Source: Bacillus cereus ATCC 14579
GTDB taxonomy: Bacteria; Bacillota; Bacilli; Bacillales; Bacillaceae_G
DNA: 64,000 nucleotides
Assembly (NCBI RefSeq): GCF_000007825.1
Contig: NC_004722.1
Location: 446,001-510,000, forward strand
Direction of reading: 5' to 3'
The notes under the pieces are model-generated. The model had not been told where the DNA came from. It did no database searches and saw only the letters and a program-made list of their open reading frames with translations. How positions within the stretch are numbered: position 1 is the stretch's first letter; each line of letters starts with the position of its first letter. Positions 41,835 to 50,767 of the stretch are shown here, piece by piece. The translations under genes were made by a program, and so were the position numbers.

Positions 41835-42740
41835 CTACATTGTATGCGAAAGTATATTTTGTAATGCATGGTCTATTGCCGGAAATGTGTATTGGTATCC
41901 ATGTTCAATTGCCTTAATGGGTAATACACGTTGCCCTTCTAGTACAAGTATGCTCATTTCACCTAATAAAGTTTGAATGATAAATGAAGGTACAGGCAAC
42001 CAATGAGGCTTGTTCATTATAGTTGCAATGTTTTCTCCAAATTCCTTCATTCTTATGGGTGTTGGTGCTGTCATATTAAGAGGACCATCAATTTCTTTTT
42101 TGTGTATGATGAAATCCATCATACGAACGACGTCGTCTATATGAATCCATGATAACCATTGCTTCCCAGAACCAATGGTGCCGCCGATATAGAATTGATA
42201 GGGAAGTAGCATTTTTGGAAGAGCTCCTCCATTTGCACCTAATACGACTCCAAATCTTGCGTAGATTGTTCGTATTCCGAGAGAACGTGCTTTAGATGCT
42301 TCTTGTTCCCATGAATATACTGTATTTGCTAAAAAGTCATTTCCAGGAGTCTCATGCTGTTCTGTAAAAGACTCTATTTCAGATGTTCCGTAGTATCCAA
42401 TAGCACTTGCGTTAATAAATGTGTGTGGCTTTGTATGGAGTCCCTGCAATTGTTTAATGAGTCCTTTTGTTGTTTGAATTCTACTGTTTAAAATGGCTTT
42501 CTTTTGTTGCTTTGTCCATCTACTATTAATAGACTCTCCGGCTAGATTAATAACTACATCAATAGAAGAGAGGGGGAAGGTTTGTAAATCTGGTGTCCAT
42601 TGAACATACTGAAGGTTAGGGTCGGAAGTTTCAGTAGTTTTTTTTCGTGTGAGAATGTAAACAGTATATCCTTTTTGAATAAAAAAAGTAGAAAGGGATT
42701 TACCGATAAAGCCTGTACCACCAGAAATTGCGATTTTCAC
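41835..42740 (-). CDS. yfhF: TIGR01777-type epimerase YfhF
   Basis: Extended short-chain dehydrogenase of 301 residues, of the TIGR01777 (YfhF/SulA-related) family. NAD(P) site ISGGTGFIGKSL, INLAGESINSRWT, the ASAIGYYG segment and the catalytic-like YSWEQEA. RFGVVLGANGGALPKMLLPY and QWLSWIHIDD are family-specific. Its substrate is unknown. AGGAGGAAA lies before the ATG on the minus strand. It is divergent from recX; in B. subtilis yfhF and recX (yfhG) are also neighbours. Confidence 0.9.
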   Translation of the reverse strand: MKIAISGGTGFIGKSLSTFFIQKGYTVYILTRKKTTETSDPNLQYVQWTPDLQTFPLSSIDVVINLAGESINSRWTKQQKKAILNSRIQTTKGLIKQLQGLHTKPHTFINASAIGYYGTSEIESFTEQHETPGNDFLANTVYSWEQEASKARSLGIRTIYARFGVVLGANGGALPKMLLPYQFYIGGTIGSGKQWLSWIHIDDVVRMMDFIIHKKEIDGPLNMTAPTPIRMKEFGENIATIMNKPHWLPVPSFIIQTLLGEMSILVLEGQRVLPIKAIEHGYQYTFPAIDHALQNILSHTM

Positions 42741-42821
42741 AAGTATTTCCTCCTCATTATATATATTCTTGAAAAGAAAAAATGTTCCTCGACTATGTTA
42801 AAATAATAGAGAGGTGAGAGT

Positions 42822-43634
42822 ATGGCTGTCATTACAAAAATAGAAGTACAAAAACGATCGAAAGAACGATTTAATATTTATATTGATAAAGGTCAAGGCG
42901 AAGAGTACGGATTTAGTGTGGATCAAGTAATCTTAATAAAACATGGATTACAAAAGGGCTTAGAAATTGATGAAATCGAGTTAGGGAATATTTTGTACAA
43001 TGAAGAAGTACAAAAAGCATATTTACAAGCAATCTCCTATTTATCCTATCAAATGAGAACAAAACAAGAAATAGAAGATTTTTTACGAAAAAAAGAAGTG
43101 GGACAGGCCATCATCTCTGAAGTCGTTTCGAAATTATTACATGACCGATATATTAATGATAAAGAGTATGCTGTTTTATATACGCGAACGCAAAGTAATG
43201 TGAATCGAAAAGGTCCAACTGTTATTAAAAGAGAGTTATTAAATAAAGGTGTTCAGGATTTAATTATTACACATAGTTTACAAGAATATCCGAAGGAAAA
43301 GCAAATTGAGAATGCCTTGTTTCTCATAGAGAAGAAGAAAAAATCTTATCAAAAACATTCTTTTTTACAAATGAAACTAAAGTTAGATGAGATGCTTGTT
43401 CGAAAAGGATATTCTAGAGAAGTAATTCAAATTTGTTTGGAAGAATTGAAAGACGAAAAAGATGACGAAAAGCAACAAGAAGCGTTACACTATCATGGGA
43501 ATAAATATTATGAGAAATATAAGAAGCATGATGGATGGACATTTGAAAACAAGATGAAACAAGCGTTATATCGAAAAGGATTCTCTATTGATGAAATCGA
43601 GATATTTTTGCAAATGAAACGCGAAGAGGAATGA
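42822..43634 (+). CDS. recX: Recombination regulator RecX
   Basis: Modulates RecA filaments during recombination. 270 residues, the long Bacillus form, built of three-helix repeats: LSYQMRTKQEIEDFLRKKEV, LLHDRYINDKEYAVLYTR and FLQMKLKLDEMLVRKGYSRE, with the final repeat KMKQALYRKGFSIDEIE. AGAGGTGAG precedes the ATG. It is transcribed with yfhH, ten bases downstream, and divergently from yfhF. Confidence 0.92.
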   Translation: MAVITKIEVQKRSKERFNIYIDKGQGEEYGFSVDQVILIKHGLQKGLEIDEIELGNILYNEEVQKAYLQAISYLSYQMRTKQEIEDFLRKKEVGQAIISEVVSKLLHDRYINDKEYAVLYTRTQSNVNRKGPTVIKRELLNKGVQDLIITHSLQEYPKEKQIENALFLIEKKKKSYQKHSFLQMKLKLDEMLVRKGYSREVIQICLEELKDEKDDEKQQEALHYHGNKYYEKYKKHDGWTFENKMKQALYRKGFSIDEIEIFLQMKREEE

Positions 43635-43644
43635 GGAGAATAAG

Positions 43645-43962
43645 ATGAATATGCCAAAACGCTACAGTGAAATGACACCGCATGAGCTAAGGGAAGAAAT
43701 TGGCGCTTTGAAGGAGCAAGCAGTAAAAGCTGAGCAACTTGGGATTGTCAATGAATTTGATGTATTAATGAGAAAAATGGCAATGGCTCGTGCTTATATG
43801 ACGGATATAAACAAGTTCCATATTGGTGAAACATATGAATTAGTAGAAGAACCTGGTGTATTATTTAAAATTACGTATTTCAATGGGGTATTTGCTTGGG
43901 GATATAAGCAAAATGATAATGAAGAGATTGGCATACCAATTTCCTTATTGCAAGAAAAATAA
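43645..43962 (+). CDS. yfhH: YfhH family protein (DUF1811)
   Basis: 105-residue protein with an N-terminal helix pair (KRYSEMTPHELREEIGALKEQAVKAEQLG) and a C-terminal SH3-like beta domain (FHIGETYELVEEPGVLFKITYFNGVFAWGYK). This is the DUF1811/YfhH family, unknown function. The gene follows recX by ten bases with AGGAG before its ATG, and a terminator follows. Confidence 0.9.
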   Translation: MNMPKRYSEMTPHELREEIGALKEQAVKAEQLGIVNEFDVLMRKMAMARAYMTDINKFHIGETYELVEEPGVLFKITYFNGVFAWGYKQNDNEEIGIPISLLQEK

Positions 43963-43993
43963 AAACCAGAGAGCACATATCTCTCTGGTTTTC
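43960..43993 (+). terminator. Terminator of recX-yfhH
   Basis: Stem AAAACCAGAGAG / CTCTCTGGTTTT around CACATAT, right after the yfhH stop. Confidence 0.88.
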
Positions 43994-44026
43994 ATCTTTG
44001 GTAGGCGTTAAAGGAGATAGGAGATT

Positions 44027-44179
44027 CTAAAATTGGCGTTTTTTACATTCATTTGCCAATATAATGAGAGACTGGGTTTGTTGCGTCTGTCCGTTAACTT
44101 GCGCTTTCGCATGTTTTGGACGAGTCCACGTATGGTTAAATAATTCAGAACGACTATCTAAGCGATCACGGTAGCTCAT
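44027..44179 (-). CDS. YpzG family small protein
   Basis: 50 residues, MSYRDRLDSRSELFNHTWTR at the start and ending ILANECKKRQF. The SELFNHTWTRPKHAKAQVNG core fits the YpzG family of small basic Bacillus proteins. GAGGTGATAAAG precedes the ATG on the minus strand. It lies just after sspK in the same direction; a sporulation link is possible but not shown. Confidence 0.75.
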   Translation of the reverse strand: MSYRDRLDSRSELFNHTWTRPKHAKAQVNGQTQQTQSLIILANECKKRQF

Positions 44180-44216
44180 CTTTATCACCTCGTGTAGGAA
44201 GTTAATTTAATTTGTA

Positions 44217-44375
44217 CTACTCTTCCTGCTGATTTGCAGCACGCATACGTTCTTGTGGGTGCGTGTTAATTGTGCCGTTAGGTCGTTTCGAAGCGAAGCG
44301 TGATTTCGCTTTCGGTTGACCGTCGATTTTGCTGTTGTTTTTTGACTCAGACCAAAATTCGGCTTGTTTACCCAT
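44217..44375 (-). CDS. sspK: Acid-soluble spore protein K
   Basis: 52-residue minor small acid-soluble spore protein. It starts [19 protein letters not shown] and has the SspK signature [28 protein letters not shown] precedes the ATG on the minus strand. Minor SASPs of this type are made in the forespore under SigG. It lies in the same yfh-block position as in B. subtilis. Confidence 0.9.
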
Positions 44376-44497
44376 TGCGAACGCCCTCCTCATTATCGGT
44401 TGATACCTTTTTAAGAAGTATCAATTATAGAATGTGCAAAATTGAAGAAACTATCCTTTAGAAATGAAGGGATAAATAGGTAAAAGGAGATTATAAT

Positions 44498-44764
44498 ATG
44501 AATGATATTTATGAAACATTAACGAAAGAATTATTAGACAAGAATGACAAGCTTTCTTACGCACAAGCTCGTGCGTGGGTTGAGTTACTATGGGAAGATT
44601 TTCAAACAACTTATGCAAAATCAGGTCGTTATCAAGGCGATGAAATGACGGAACAAGTGGTACGATCATGGATTAATAATCATGGTGTACGCCTTCATGA
44701 AATGCGGACAAATAATCCGAAGTATAGTCATTTAATTAATCAAGAAGATCATTTGAAACATTAA
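44498..44764 (+). CDS. yfhJ: YfhJ family protein (WVELL)
   Basis: 88-residue protein carrying ARAWVELLWEDFQTTYAKSG, the motif naming the WVELL/YfhJ family, and a conserved C-terminal VVRSWINNHGVRLHE. Function unknown. AAAGGAGA precedes the ATG. It is monocistronic with a terminator at its stop codon. Confidence 0.9.
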   Translation: MNDIYETLTKELLDKNDKLSYAQARAWVELLWEDFQTTYAKSGRYQGDEMTEQVVRSWINNHGVRLHEMRTNNPKYSHLINQEDHLKH

Positions 44765-44791
44765 AAAAAGCGACTTAAGTCGCTTTTTTTA
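44762..44791. terminator. Bidirectional terminator
   Basis: Palindrome AAAAAAAGCGACTTAAGTCGCTTTTTTT between yfhJ and the converging yfhP. Confidence 0.9.
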
Positions 44792-45769
44792 ATGTGGAAG
44801 TAATTCCAGTTTTTTTCGAAGCTTTTCTTCACTAAAGATCCATCCTGTATAGGAATTAATAATATTTAAATTGTGGTCGAGCTGAACGATTGCAACAAAT
44901 GGATAATAATCTTTACTTCGATATCGTAAATCAATGAATCGTACTTCATAATAATGGTCATGATCAAAAATATCCCAGCGATATACAGGAGAGAAAGATA
45001 GGAAGGCTGAGATGTTTTCATCTTGTTTAGCTGCTCGCATAATATTGTTGTCTGGGAACGGTACCCGATCGAACTTGTCATATATCATGATGTTACCACG
45101 GTGCCATCTCGCAACGTAGTAATAATCAGCCGTAACGACTGCTAAATGGTAATGATAAAATCGGTAAGAAGGAGAAATGATAATCTTTTCGACATTTTTG
45201 AAACGTTTGTGTACAACGCTTCTTATATTTCTGTGCATCATAATCCGTCCGATATAGTAAACAATCATTAATATATATGCCGCTAAAGCTGTATATCCCT
45301 TATGAGAACCGACGAGCATGCAAGCAATTGCAAGTATATGGATAAAGAAAATTACGGTATCGAATGTATTAATTATGCCAAGTGCGACCCATTTTTTTGT
45401 GAAAGGTCGTAATGCTTGTGTACCATAGGCGTTGAAAATATCTACAAAGACGTGAAGAAAGACGGCAATAAATGACCAAAGTAGTAGATGAAGATATGGA
45501 GCTTCTGAAAAGAAGGCGAAAGAGATGCCACTTATAAGGAATGACCAAAGAATTACCGCTGGAATAGAATGAGTAATCCCACGATGATTTCTTATATATT
45601 TAGCGTTATTACGCAATTTTAGAACTGTGTCAATGTCAGGAATGTTGGAACCAGCAATTGTAGCAAGCATAACAGCTTGGGGGCCAATATCACTTTGTGC
45701 TATGGCTGGATCTAATGTTGCTAAGCTACCTAAAGTGATACCCATAACAAGGTGAGTGGCTGTGTCCAT
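44789..45769 (-). CDS. yfhP: Membrane-bound metal-dependent hydrolase YfhP
   Basis: 326-residue membrane protein of the DUF457 (YdjM/LexA-binding hydrolase-like) family. The first half has several helices and the metal-site motifs MDTATHLVMG, AGSNIPDIDT and RNHRGITHS (conserved His and Asp residues), then HVFVDIFNAYGTQ. The C-terminal 130 residues are a soluble domain. YfhP in B. subtilis is a regulator-like membrane protein of yfhQ-yfhP; it is next to mutY here too. On the minus strand GGAGGTGG precedes the ATG. Confidence 0.88.
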   Translation of the reverse strand: MDTATHLVMGITLGSLATLDPAIAQSDIGPQAVMLATIAGSNIPDIDTVLKLRNNAKYIRNHRGITHSIPAVILWSFLISGISFAFFSEAPYLHLLLWSFIAVFLHVFVDIFNAYGTQALRPFTKKWVALGIINTFDTVIFFIHILAIACMLVGSHKGYTALAAYILMIVYYIGRIMMHRNIRSVVHKRFKNVEKIIISPSYRFYHYHLAVVTADYYYVARWHRGNIMIYDKFDRVPFPDNNIMRAAKQDENISAFLSFSPVYRWDIFDHDHYYEVRFIDLRYRSKDYYPFVAIVQLDHNLNIINSYTGWIFSEEKLRKKLELLPH

Positions 45770-45918
45770 AGAAATCCACCTCCGTTTTTTATTAATGTAA
45801 CTCTTTTTATTCGATACCTCAAGTCCTTTGCCTTCTATTTCCTATGTCATCTTACTTAAATTTTTTCCTAAAATCTTTATAATAGTACTTATATGCAAAA
45901 AAATGAGGGGGATCAAGT

Positions 45919-47016
45919 TTGACACTTGAAATACTAAACAATTTTAATATAGAGCAGTTTCAAAATGATTTAATTGGTTGGTTTGAAGAAGAACAGCGTG
46001 ACTTACCGTGGAGAAAGAATAAAGATCCATACCGTGTTTGGGTTTCTGAAATTATGTTGCAGCAAACAAGAGTAGAAGCTGTAAAACCATATTACGCAAA
46101 TTTTATGGGGAAGTTTCCTACACTTGAAGCGTTAGCGAACGCAGATGATGAAGAAGTATTAAAAGCATGGGAAGGTTTAGGATATTATTCTAGAGCACGT
46201 AATTTACATGCGGCAGTAAAAGAGGTAAAAGAAGTATACGGCGGGGTTGTACCAAGTGATGTAAAGAAAATTGAAAAGTTAAAAGGAGTAGGACCATATA
46301 CAAAAGGTGCTATTTTAAGTATCGCATATGGTATACCAGAGCCGGCAGTTGATGGAAATGTTATGCGTGTATTATCTCGTATTTTATCAGTATGGGATGA
46401 TATTGCAAAACCAAAGACTCGAAAAGTTTTTGAAGAGATTGTGCGTGAAATTATTTCAGTAGAAAACCCATCTTATTTTAATCAAGGATTGATGGAATTA
46501 GGTGCATTGATTTGTATTCCTAAAAATCCATCGTGCTTACTTTGTCCTGTGCGTGAGCATTGCAGAGGATATGCTGAAGGTGTTCAAAAAGAATTACCAG
46601 TAAAAAGTAAAGCGAAAGCTCCTAAAATGGTACCTATTGTTGCAGGCGTACTTCAAACTGAAGACGGTCGTTACGTTATTAATAAACGTCCAAGTACAGG
46701 TTTGTTAGCTAACATGTGGGAGTTTCCTAATGCTGAACTTGGAGAAGGTATTCGAAATCAGAAGGAACAGCTTATAGATTATATGAAAGAAAAATTTGAG
46801 CTCGAGGTTTCTATTGATGAATACGCAATGAATGTACAACATACGTTTACACATCGTACTTGGGATATATTTGTATTTTACGGAAAAGTAACCGGTAATA
46901 TTGTTGATACAGATACATTAAAATTTGTATCGAAAGAGGTATTTGAGCAATTACCTTTCTCAAAATCACACCGTACTATTTATGAAAATTGTGTGGAGAA
47001 AATTACAATGCAATAA
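45919..47016 (+). CDS. mutY: A/G-specific adenine glycosylase
   Basis: Removes adenine paired with 8-oxoguanine. 365 residues: catalytic domain with SEIMLQQTRVEAV, HhH LKGVGPYTKGAI and the catalytic Asp in AVDGNVMRV; an iron-sulfur cluster motif CIPKNPSCLLCPVREHC; and a C-terminal NUDIX-like domain (from about 230) with WEFPNAELG that reads the oxidised guanine. It begins at TTG with GAGGGGGA upstream. It lies divergent from yfhP, and a terminator follows. Confidence 0.95.
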   Translation: MTLEILNNFNIEQFQNDLIGWFEEEQRDLPWRKNKDPYRVWVSEIMLQQTRVEAVKPYYANFMGKFPTLEALANADDEEVLKAWEGLGYYSRARNLHAAVKEVKEVYGGVVPSDVKKIEKLKGVGPYTKGAILSIAYGIPEPAVDGNVMRVLSRILSVWDDIAKPKTRKVFEEIVREIISVENPSYFNQGLMELGALICIPKNPSCLLCPVREHCRGYAEGVQKELPVKSKAKAPKMVPIVAGVLQTEDGRYVINKRPSTGLLANMWEFPNAELGEGIRNQKEQLIDYMKEKFELEVSIDEYAMNVQHTFTHRTWDIFVFYGKVTGNIVDTDTLKFVSKEVFEQLPFSKSHRTIYENCVEKITMQ

Positions 47017-47017
47017 A

Positions 47018-47052
47018 TAAAAAAGTGTTCCCAATCTAGGGAACACTTTTTT
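47018..47052. terminator. Terminator between mutY and yfhS
   Basis: Stem AAAAAGTGTTCCC / GGGAACACTTTTT around AATCTA; works for both converging genes. Confidence 0.9.
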
Positions 47053-47275
47053 AATCGTAAGAAATTTTTGTCCCATGAGTCCAACTAGCTTCACCTTCTT
47101 GTAAGCCGCCTCTTGATTCAATTTCTACTACAATTTCTTTGTAAATACTCTGCCCTTCTACATTTAAATAAGGCAGAACCTGTTGTAGTGAGTGATGAAA
47201 ATAAGCTAATTCATCTTCTTTCCATTCATTTTTTGAAATCATCGTTAGTTCAGTCATATCGCGTCCTATATACAT
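47051..47275 (-). CDS. yfhS: YfhS-like small protein
   Basis: 74 residues, MYIGRDMTELTMISKNEWKE at the start, then acidic helices and YKEIVVEIESRGGLQEGEASW. It resembles B. subtilis YfhS, a sporulation-expressed protein in the same position between mutY and sspE. The ATG at 47275 has GGAGGTGG four to five bases upstream, so the longer open frame (to 47338) is not used. Function unknown. Confidence 0.75.
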   Translation of the reverse strand: MYIGRDMTELTMISKNEWKEDELAYFHHSLQQVLPYLNVEGQSIYKEIVVEIESRGGLQEGEASWTHGTKISYD

Positions 47276-47400
47276 ATTTCCACCTCCATTTCTTATAGTT
47301 TGAATAAGTAACAAAAGATATATGCGGAAATTATTCAAAAGAAAATTACGGATAGCTTCTAAGTGAATTGGTTACATTATTGATTGTGGAGGTGAGAAAG

Positions 47401-47682
47401 ATGAGTAAAAAACAACAAGGTTATAACAAGGCAACTTCTGGTGCTAGCATTCAAAGTACAAATGCTAGTTATGGTACAGAATTTGCTACTGAAACAAATG
47501 TACAAGCAGTAAAACAAGCAAACGCACAATCAGAAGCAAAGAAAGCACAAGCTTCTGGTGCACAAAGTGCAAACGCTAGTTATGGTACAGAATTTGCAAC
47601 TGAAACAGACGTGCATGCTGTGAAAAAACAAAATGCTAAGTCAGCTGCAAAACAATCACAATCTTCTAGCTCAAATCAGTAA
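47401..47682 (+). CDS. sspE: Gamma-type small acid-soluble spore protein
   Basis: 93-residue gamma-SASP, an amino-acid reserve of the spore core that is degraded on germination. Two direct repeats (ANASYGTEFATET and TNASYGTEFATET, each followed by VxAVKxxNAxS) and Gln/Ser/Ala-rich composition are diagnostic. The conserved GTEFATET is the germination protease site. ATG 47401 has GGAGGTG upstream. It should be made in the forespore under SigG; I could not find a convincing SigG promoter. A terminator follows. Confidence 0.95.
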   Translation: MSKKQQGYNKATSGASIQSTNASYGTEFATETNVQAVKQANAQSEAKKAQASGAQSANASYGTEFATETDVHAVKKQNAKSAAKQSQSSSSNQ

Positions 47683-47686
47683 TGAA

Positions 47687-47725
47687 AGAAAAACACTTCT
47701 CTAATTCGGGAGAAGTGTTTTCTTT
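47687..47725 (+). terminator. Terminator of sspE
   Basis: Stem AAAACACTTCTC / GAGAAGTGTTTT around TAATTCGG, followed by CTTTTT. Confidence 0.88.
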
Positions 47726-47870
47726 TTGCGTGGATCGTTGTAATGAAAAGAAAGTGAACGACATAACTTCTAATAAGTCAACAAATGTAGTCAAAGGAGA
47801 AGGAAGTTAACAATTAGAATTATGTAATTAGGAATAATAACTGATGAATAAGTCCAAAAGGGGGTAAGTA

Positions 47871-48131
47871 ATGAACGATTTTGATAAGTTGGTAGGGGAG
47901 CAATTAGAAACGATGGATGAATTGTTAAAGTTACAAGCACATCTAGAGAAGTATCAACAAATTGAAATGAATGAAAAAGATACGTGCGATAAAAAAGAAC
48001 TGCATTTTATCCGCCAGGAAATATATAGAACAGAAGTAGCGTTGAAGATGTTACATGAGAAATTTGAAGAGCAAACGAATAGTGTAATTCAATCTTTTGC
48101 AACTGAAAAAATGATTTCAAATTTAGGATAA
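47871..48131 (+). CDS. ygaB: YgaB family protein
   Basis: 86-residue, almost fully helical protein (MNDFDKLVGEQLETMDELLKLQAHLEKYQ...), matching YgaB of B. subtilis, which also follows sspE. Coiled-coil heptads run over most of its length. AAAGGGGGT precedes the ATG. Function unknown; a terminator hairpin lies 20 bases after the stop. Confidence 0.82.
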   Translation: MNDFDKLVGEQLETMDELLKLQAHLEKYQQIEMNEKDTCDKKELHFIRQEIYRTEVALKMLHEKFEEQTNSVIQSFATEKMISNLG

Positions 48132-48152
48132 GATATATTGTTATCTTTAGGT

Positions 48153-48196
48153 GAAAAGTCCTTCTTTGTATGGAAATAGAGAAGGGCTTTTTCTAT
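48153..48196 (+). terminator. Terminator of ygaB
   Basis: Stem AAAAGTCCTTCT / AGAAGGGCTTTT (one G-T pair) followed by TCTATT. Confidence 0.7.
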
Positions 48197-48405
48197 TACA
48201 TGTCCTCGCTTATAAATAATACAGTACAATCCTTTTATCTCCTAAGAAGCGGTGGGGCATAGTATTCAACGATAAACCTCCTACATATTCAGTTTGAAAA
48301 ATAGAGTCTTATCCCTTTAGTTTTAAAATTTCGACAAAAAAGTTATAATAGAAAAAAAGTGAATGCCGTTCAAAGGGCATTTGCAGTTGAAAGAAGGGAG
48401 CATAT

Positions 48406-48936
48406 ATGGGATTTCCCAAAGAAGGAGAAAAAGTACAAATACATAGTTATAAACATAATGGCTCCATTCATAGAATGTGGGAAGAAACAACAATTTTAAA
48501 AGGGACACAGAGTCTTGTAATCGGAGCGAATGATCGTACAGTAGTTACAGAATCGGATGGCCGAACATGGATTACTCGTGAACCAGCAATTTGCTATTTT
48601 CATGCCAACTATTGGTTTAATGTGATTGGGATGCTTAGGGAAGATGGCGTATATTATTATTGTAATTTAAGCTCACCTTTTGCGTATGATCCTGAAGCAT
48701 TAAAGTATATTGATTATGATTTAGATATTAAAGTATATCCAGATATGACATATACGCTTCTAGATGAAGATGAGTATGAAAAACATAGTGAAATTATGCA
48801 GTATCCACCTGTTATTGATACAATTTTAAAACGAAATGTAGCACATTTAACACAGTGGATTCATCAAAGAAAAGGTCCATTTGCACCAGATTTCGTAGAT
48901 ATGTGGTATGAACGATATTTAATGTACAGAAATTAA
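48406..48936 (+). CDS. ygaC: DUF402 nucleotide phosphatase (YgaC)
   Basis: 176-residue DUF402 protein. The family includes staphylococcal nucleoside tri- and diphosphatases. Key segments are HRMWEETTIL, WITREPAICYFH, NVIGMLREDGVYYYCNLSSPF and the Asp-rich YIDYDLDIKVYPDMTYTLLDEDEY, whose acidic residues bind metal and phosphate. AGAAGGGAG precedes the ATG. It lies between ygaB and the ABC exporter, as in B. subtilis. The 270 bases upstream hold the ygaB terminator but no other gene. Confidence 0.88.
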   Translation: MGFPKEGEKVQIHSYKHNGSIHRMWEETTILKGTQSLVIGANDRTVVTESDGRTWITREPAICYFHANYWFNVIGMLREDGVYYYCNLSSPFAYDPEALKYIDYDLDIKVYPDMTYTLLDEDEYEKHSEIMQYPPVIDTILKRNVAHLTQWIHQRKGPFAPDFVDMWYERYLMYRN

Positions 48937-48938
48937 AA

Positions 48939-48970
48939 CAAACCTGCAGGGGGCTTCCCGGCAGGTTTGT
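48939..48970 (+). terminator. Terminator of ygaC
   Basis: Stem ACAAACCTGC / GCAGGTTTGT around a G/C-rich loop, with only a short T tract. Confidence 0.7.
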
Positions 48971-48990
48971 CCTATTAGAGGGGGGATTAT

Positions 48991-50727
48991 GTGCAAGGCA
49001 TAAAAAGATATTTACAATTTGTTAAACCATATCGGTGGCTTATTGCTATTACAATTATTATTGGACTAGTTAAGTTCGGTATCCCACTTATTATGCCGTG
49101 GTTATTAAAGTATATTATCGATGATGTAATTCAAGGCGCTGGCTCACTTCAAGATAAAACATCTCAATTAATAACAGCGATTGGAATTGCTTTCTTTATT
49201 TTTGCGGTATTAAGACCACCGATTGAATATTATCGTCAATATTTCGCCCAACGTATCGCAAATACAATACTGTATGATTTGCGGAAGCATATTTTCGGTC
49301 ACTTACAAAAGTTAAGTTTACGTTATTACTCCAATACAAAAACAGGGGAGATTATTTCGCGTGTCATCCATGATGTAGAACAAACGAAAGATTTTGTAAT
49401 TACTGGTTTGATGAACGTCTGGTTAGATACTGCAACAATTGCTATTGCTATCATTGTTATGTTTTCTATGAATATAAAATTAACATTTGTTGCGTTATTG
49501 ATTTTACCTATTTATGTAATTGCAGTGAAATATTTTTTCGGGCGTCTTCGGAAATTGACGAAAGAGCGTTCACAAGCGTTAGCGACGATGCAAGGGTATT
49601 TGCATGAACGTATTCAAGGAATGCAAGTGACACGTAGCTTTGCGTTAGAAGAGTATGAGGGGAAGCAGTTTGAAAAAAGAAATAATGAATTTTTAACGAA
49701 AGCATTAACCCATACAAGTTGGACGGCAAGAACATTTTCGGCAGTAAATACGTTAACCGATTTAGGTCCGTTACTTGTGATTGGTTTTGCAGCATATGAA
49801 GTAATTCAAGGACAGTTAACGCTAGGAACGATGGTAGCTTTTGTTGGATATATGGATAGTTTATATAGTCCGCTTCGCCGCCTTGTTAATTCATCTACAA
49901 CATTAACACAATCTTTTGCATCGATGGACCGTGTGTTTGAACTGTTAGATGAAAAATACGATATTGTTAATGTGCCAAATGCGGTACAAACGAAAAAATT
50001 AAATGGAGAAATTGTATTTGACAATGTTTCTTTTCGTTATAATGTAGATGAAAAAGAGATATTACACAACTTGTCATTAACTATGCAGCCTGGAGAGAAA
50101 GTAGCGCTTGTAGGAGCAAGTGGGGGAGGAAAGTCATCTCTTGCTAGTTTGATCCCGCGTTTCTATGATGTTTCTGAAGGCACGGTTTATGTAGATGGCA
50201 TAGATGTAAGAAAGTATAATATGAGAAATTTGCGTAGTCATATTGGAATTGTACTGCAAGATAATTTATTGTTTAGCGATACAATTGGAGCTAATATTTT
50301 ATATGGAAATCCGAAGGCTACAGAGAAAGAGGTTATTGCAGCTGCTAAAGCTGCGCAAATTCATGATTTTATTATAGACTTACCAGATGGTTATAATACT
50401 GTCGTTGGAGAACGTGGTGTGAAGCTATCGGGCGGGCAAAGACAACGCGTGGCAATTGCACGAGTGTTTCTAAAGAATCCTTCGGTACTTATATTAGATG
50501 AAGCAACTTCAGCATTAGATTTAGAAAATGAAAGGTATATTCAAGAGGCGCTTCAGACGTTAGCTGCTGACCGGACAACGATTATAATTGCACATCGATT
50601 AGCGACGATTACGCATGTTGATACGATTATTTACATTGAAGACGGTGAGATTAAAGAGACTGGTTCTCATGAAGAGTTAATGCAAAAAGAGGATTTTATT
50701 ACAATTTATATCAACTTCAACATATAA
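48991..50727 (+). CDS. ygaD: ABC exporter, fused permease/ATPase (YgaD)
   Basis: Half-size exporter of 578 residues, working as a homodimer. Six membrane helices in residues 1-320, then the nucleotide-binding domain: Walker A GASGGGKSS, Q-loop VLQDN, signature LSGGQRQRVAIARV, Walker B VLILDEATSALD and the switch His in IIAHRLATI. It fits the MsbA/LmrA multidrug and lipid exporter family; substrate unknown. GTG start with GGGGGGA upstream. A terminator follows. Confidence 0.92.
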   Translation: MQGIKRYLQFVKPYRWLIAITIIIGLVKFGIPLIMPWLLKYIIDDVIQGAGSLQDKTSQLITAIGIAFFIFAVLRPPIEYYRQYFAQRIANTILYDLRKHIFGHLQKLSLRYYSNTKTGEIISRVIHDVEQTKDFVITGLMNVWLDTATIAIAIIVMFSMNIKLTFVALLILPIYVIAVKYFFGRLRKLTKERSQALATMQGYLHERIQGMQVTRSFALEEYEGKQFEKRNNEFLTKALTHTSWTARTFSAVNTLTDLGPLLVIGFAAYEVIQGQLTLGTMVAFVGYMDSLYSPLRRLVNSSTTLTQSFASMDRVFELLDEKYDIVNVPNAVQTKKLNGEIVFDNVSFRYNVDEKEILHNLSLTMQPGEKVALVGASGGGKSSLASLIPRFYDVSEGTVYVDGIDVRKYNMRNLRSHIGIVLQDNLLFSDTIGANILYGNPKATEKEVIAAAKAAQIHDFIIDLPDGYNTVVGERGVKLSGGQRQRVAIARVFLKNPSVLILDEATSALDLENERYIQEALQTLAADRTTIIIAHRLATITHVDTIIYIEDGEIKETGSHEELMQKEDFITIYINFNI

Positions 50728-50732
50728 CAGAA

Positions 50733-50767
50733 ACAGCTCCTTTAGCATAAAAGGAGCTGTTTTTTTA
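50733..50767. terminator. Bidirectional terminator
   Basis: Stem AACAGCTCCTTT / AAAGGAGCTGTT around TAGCAT, ending in a T run, between the exporter and the converging FUSC gene. Confidence 0.9.

Noticed and set aside
47300..47400. SigG promoter of sspE
   Set aside because: TGAATA occurs at 47301 but no CATNNTA is at the right distance, and the CATTATT near 47373 would leave no leader.
47437..47640. Direct repeat as mobile element or CRISPR
   Set aside because: It is the internal duplication of the gamma-SASP coding sequence; only two units exist.
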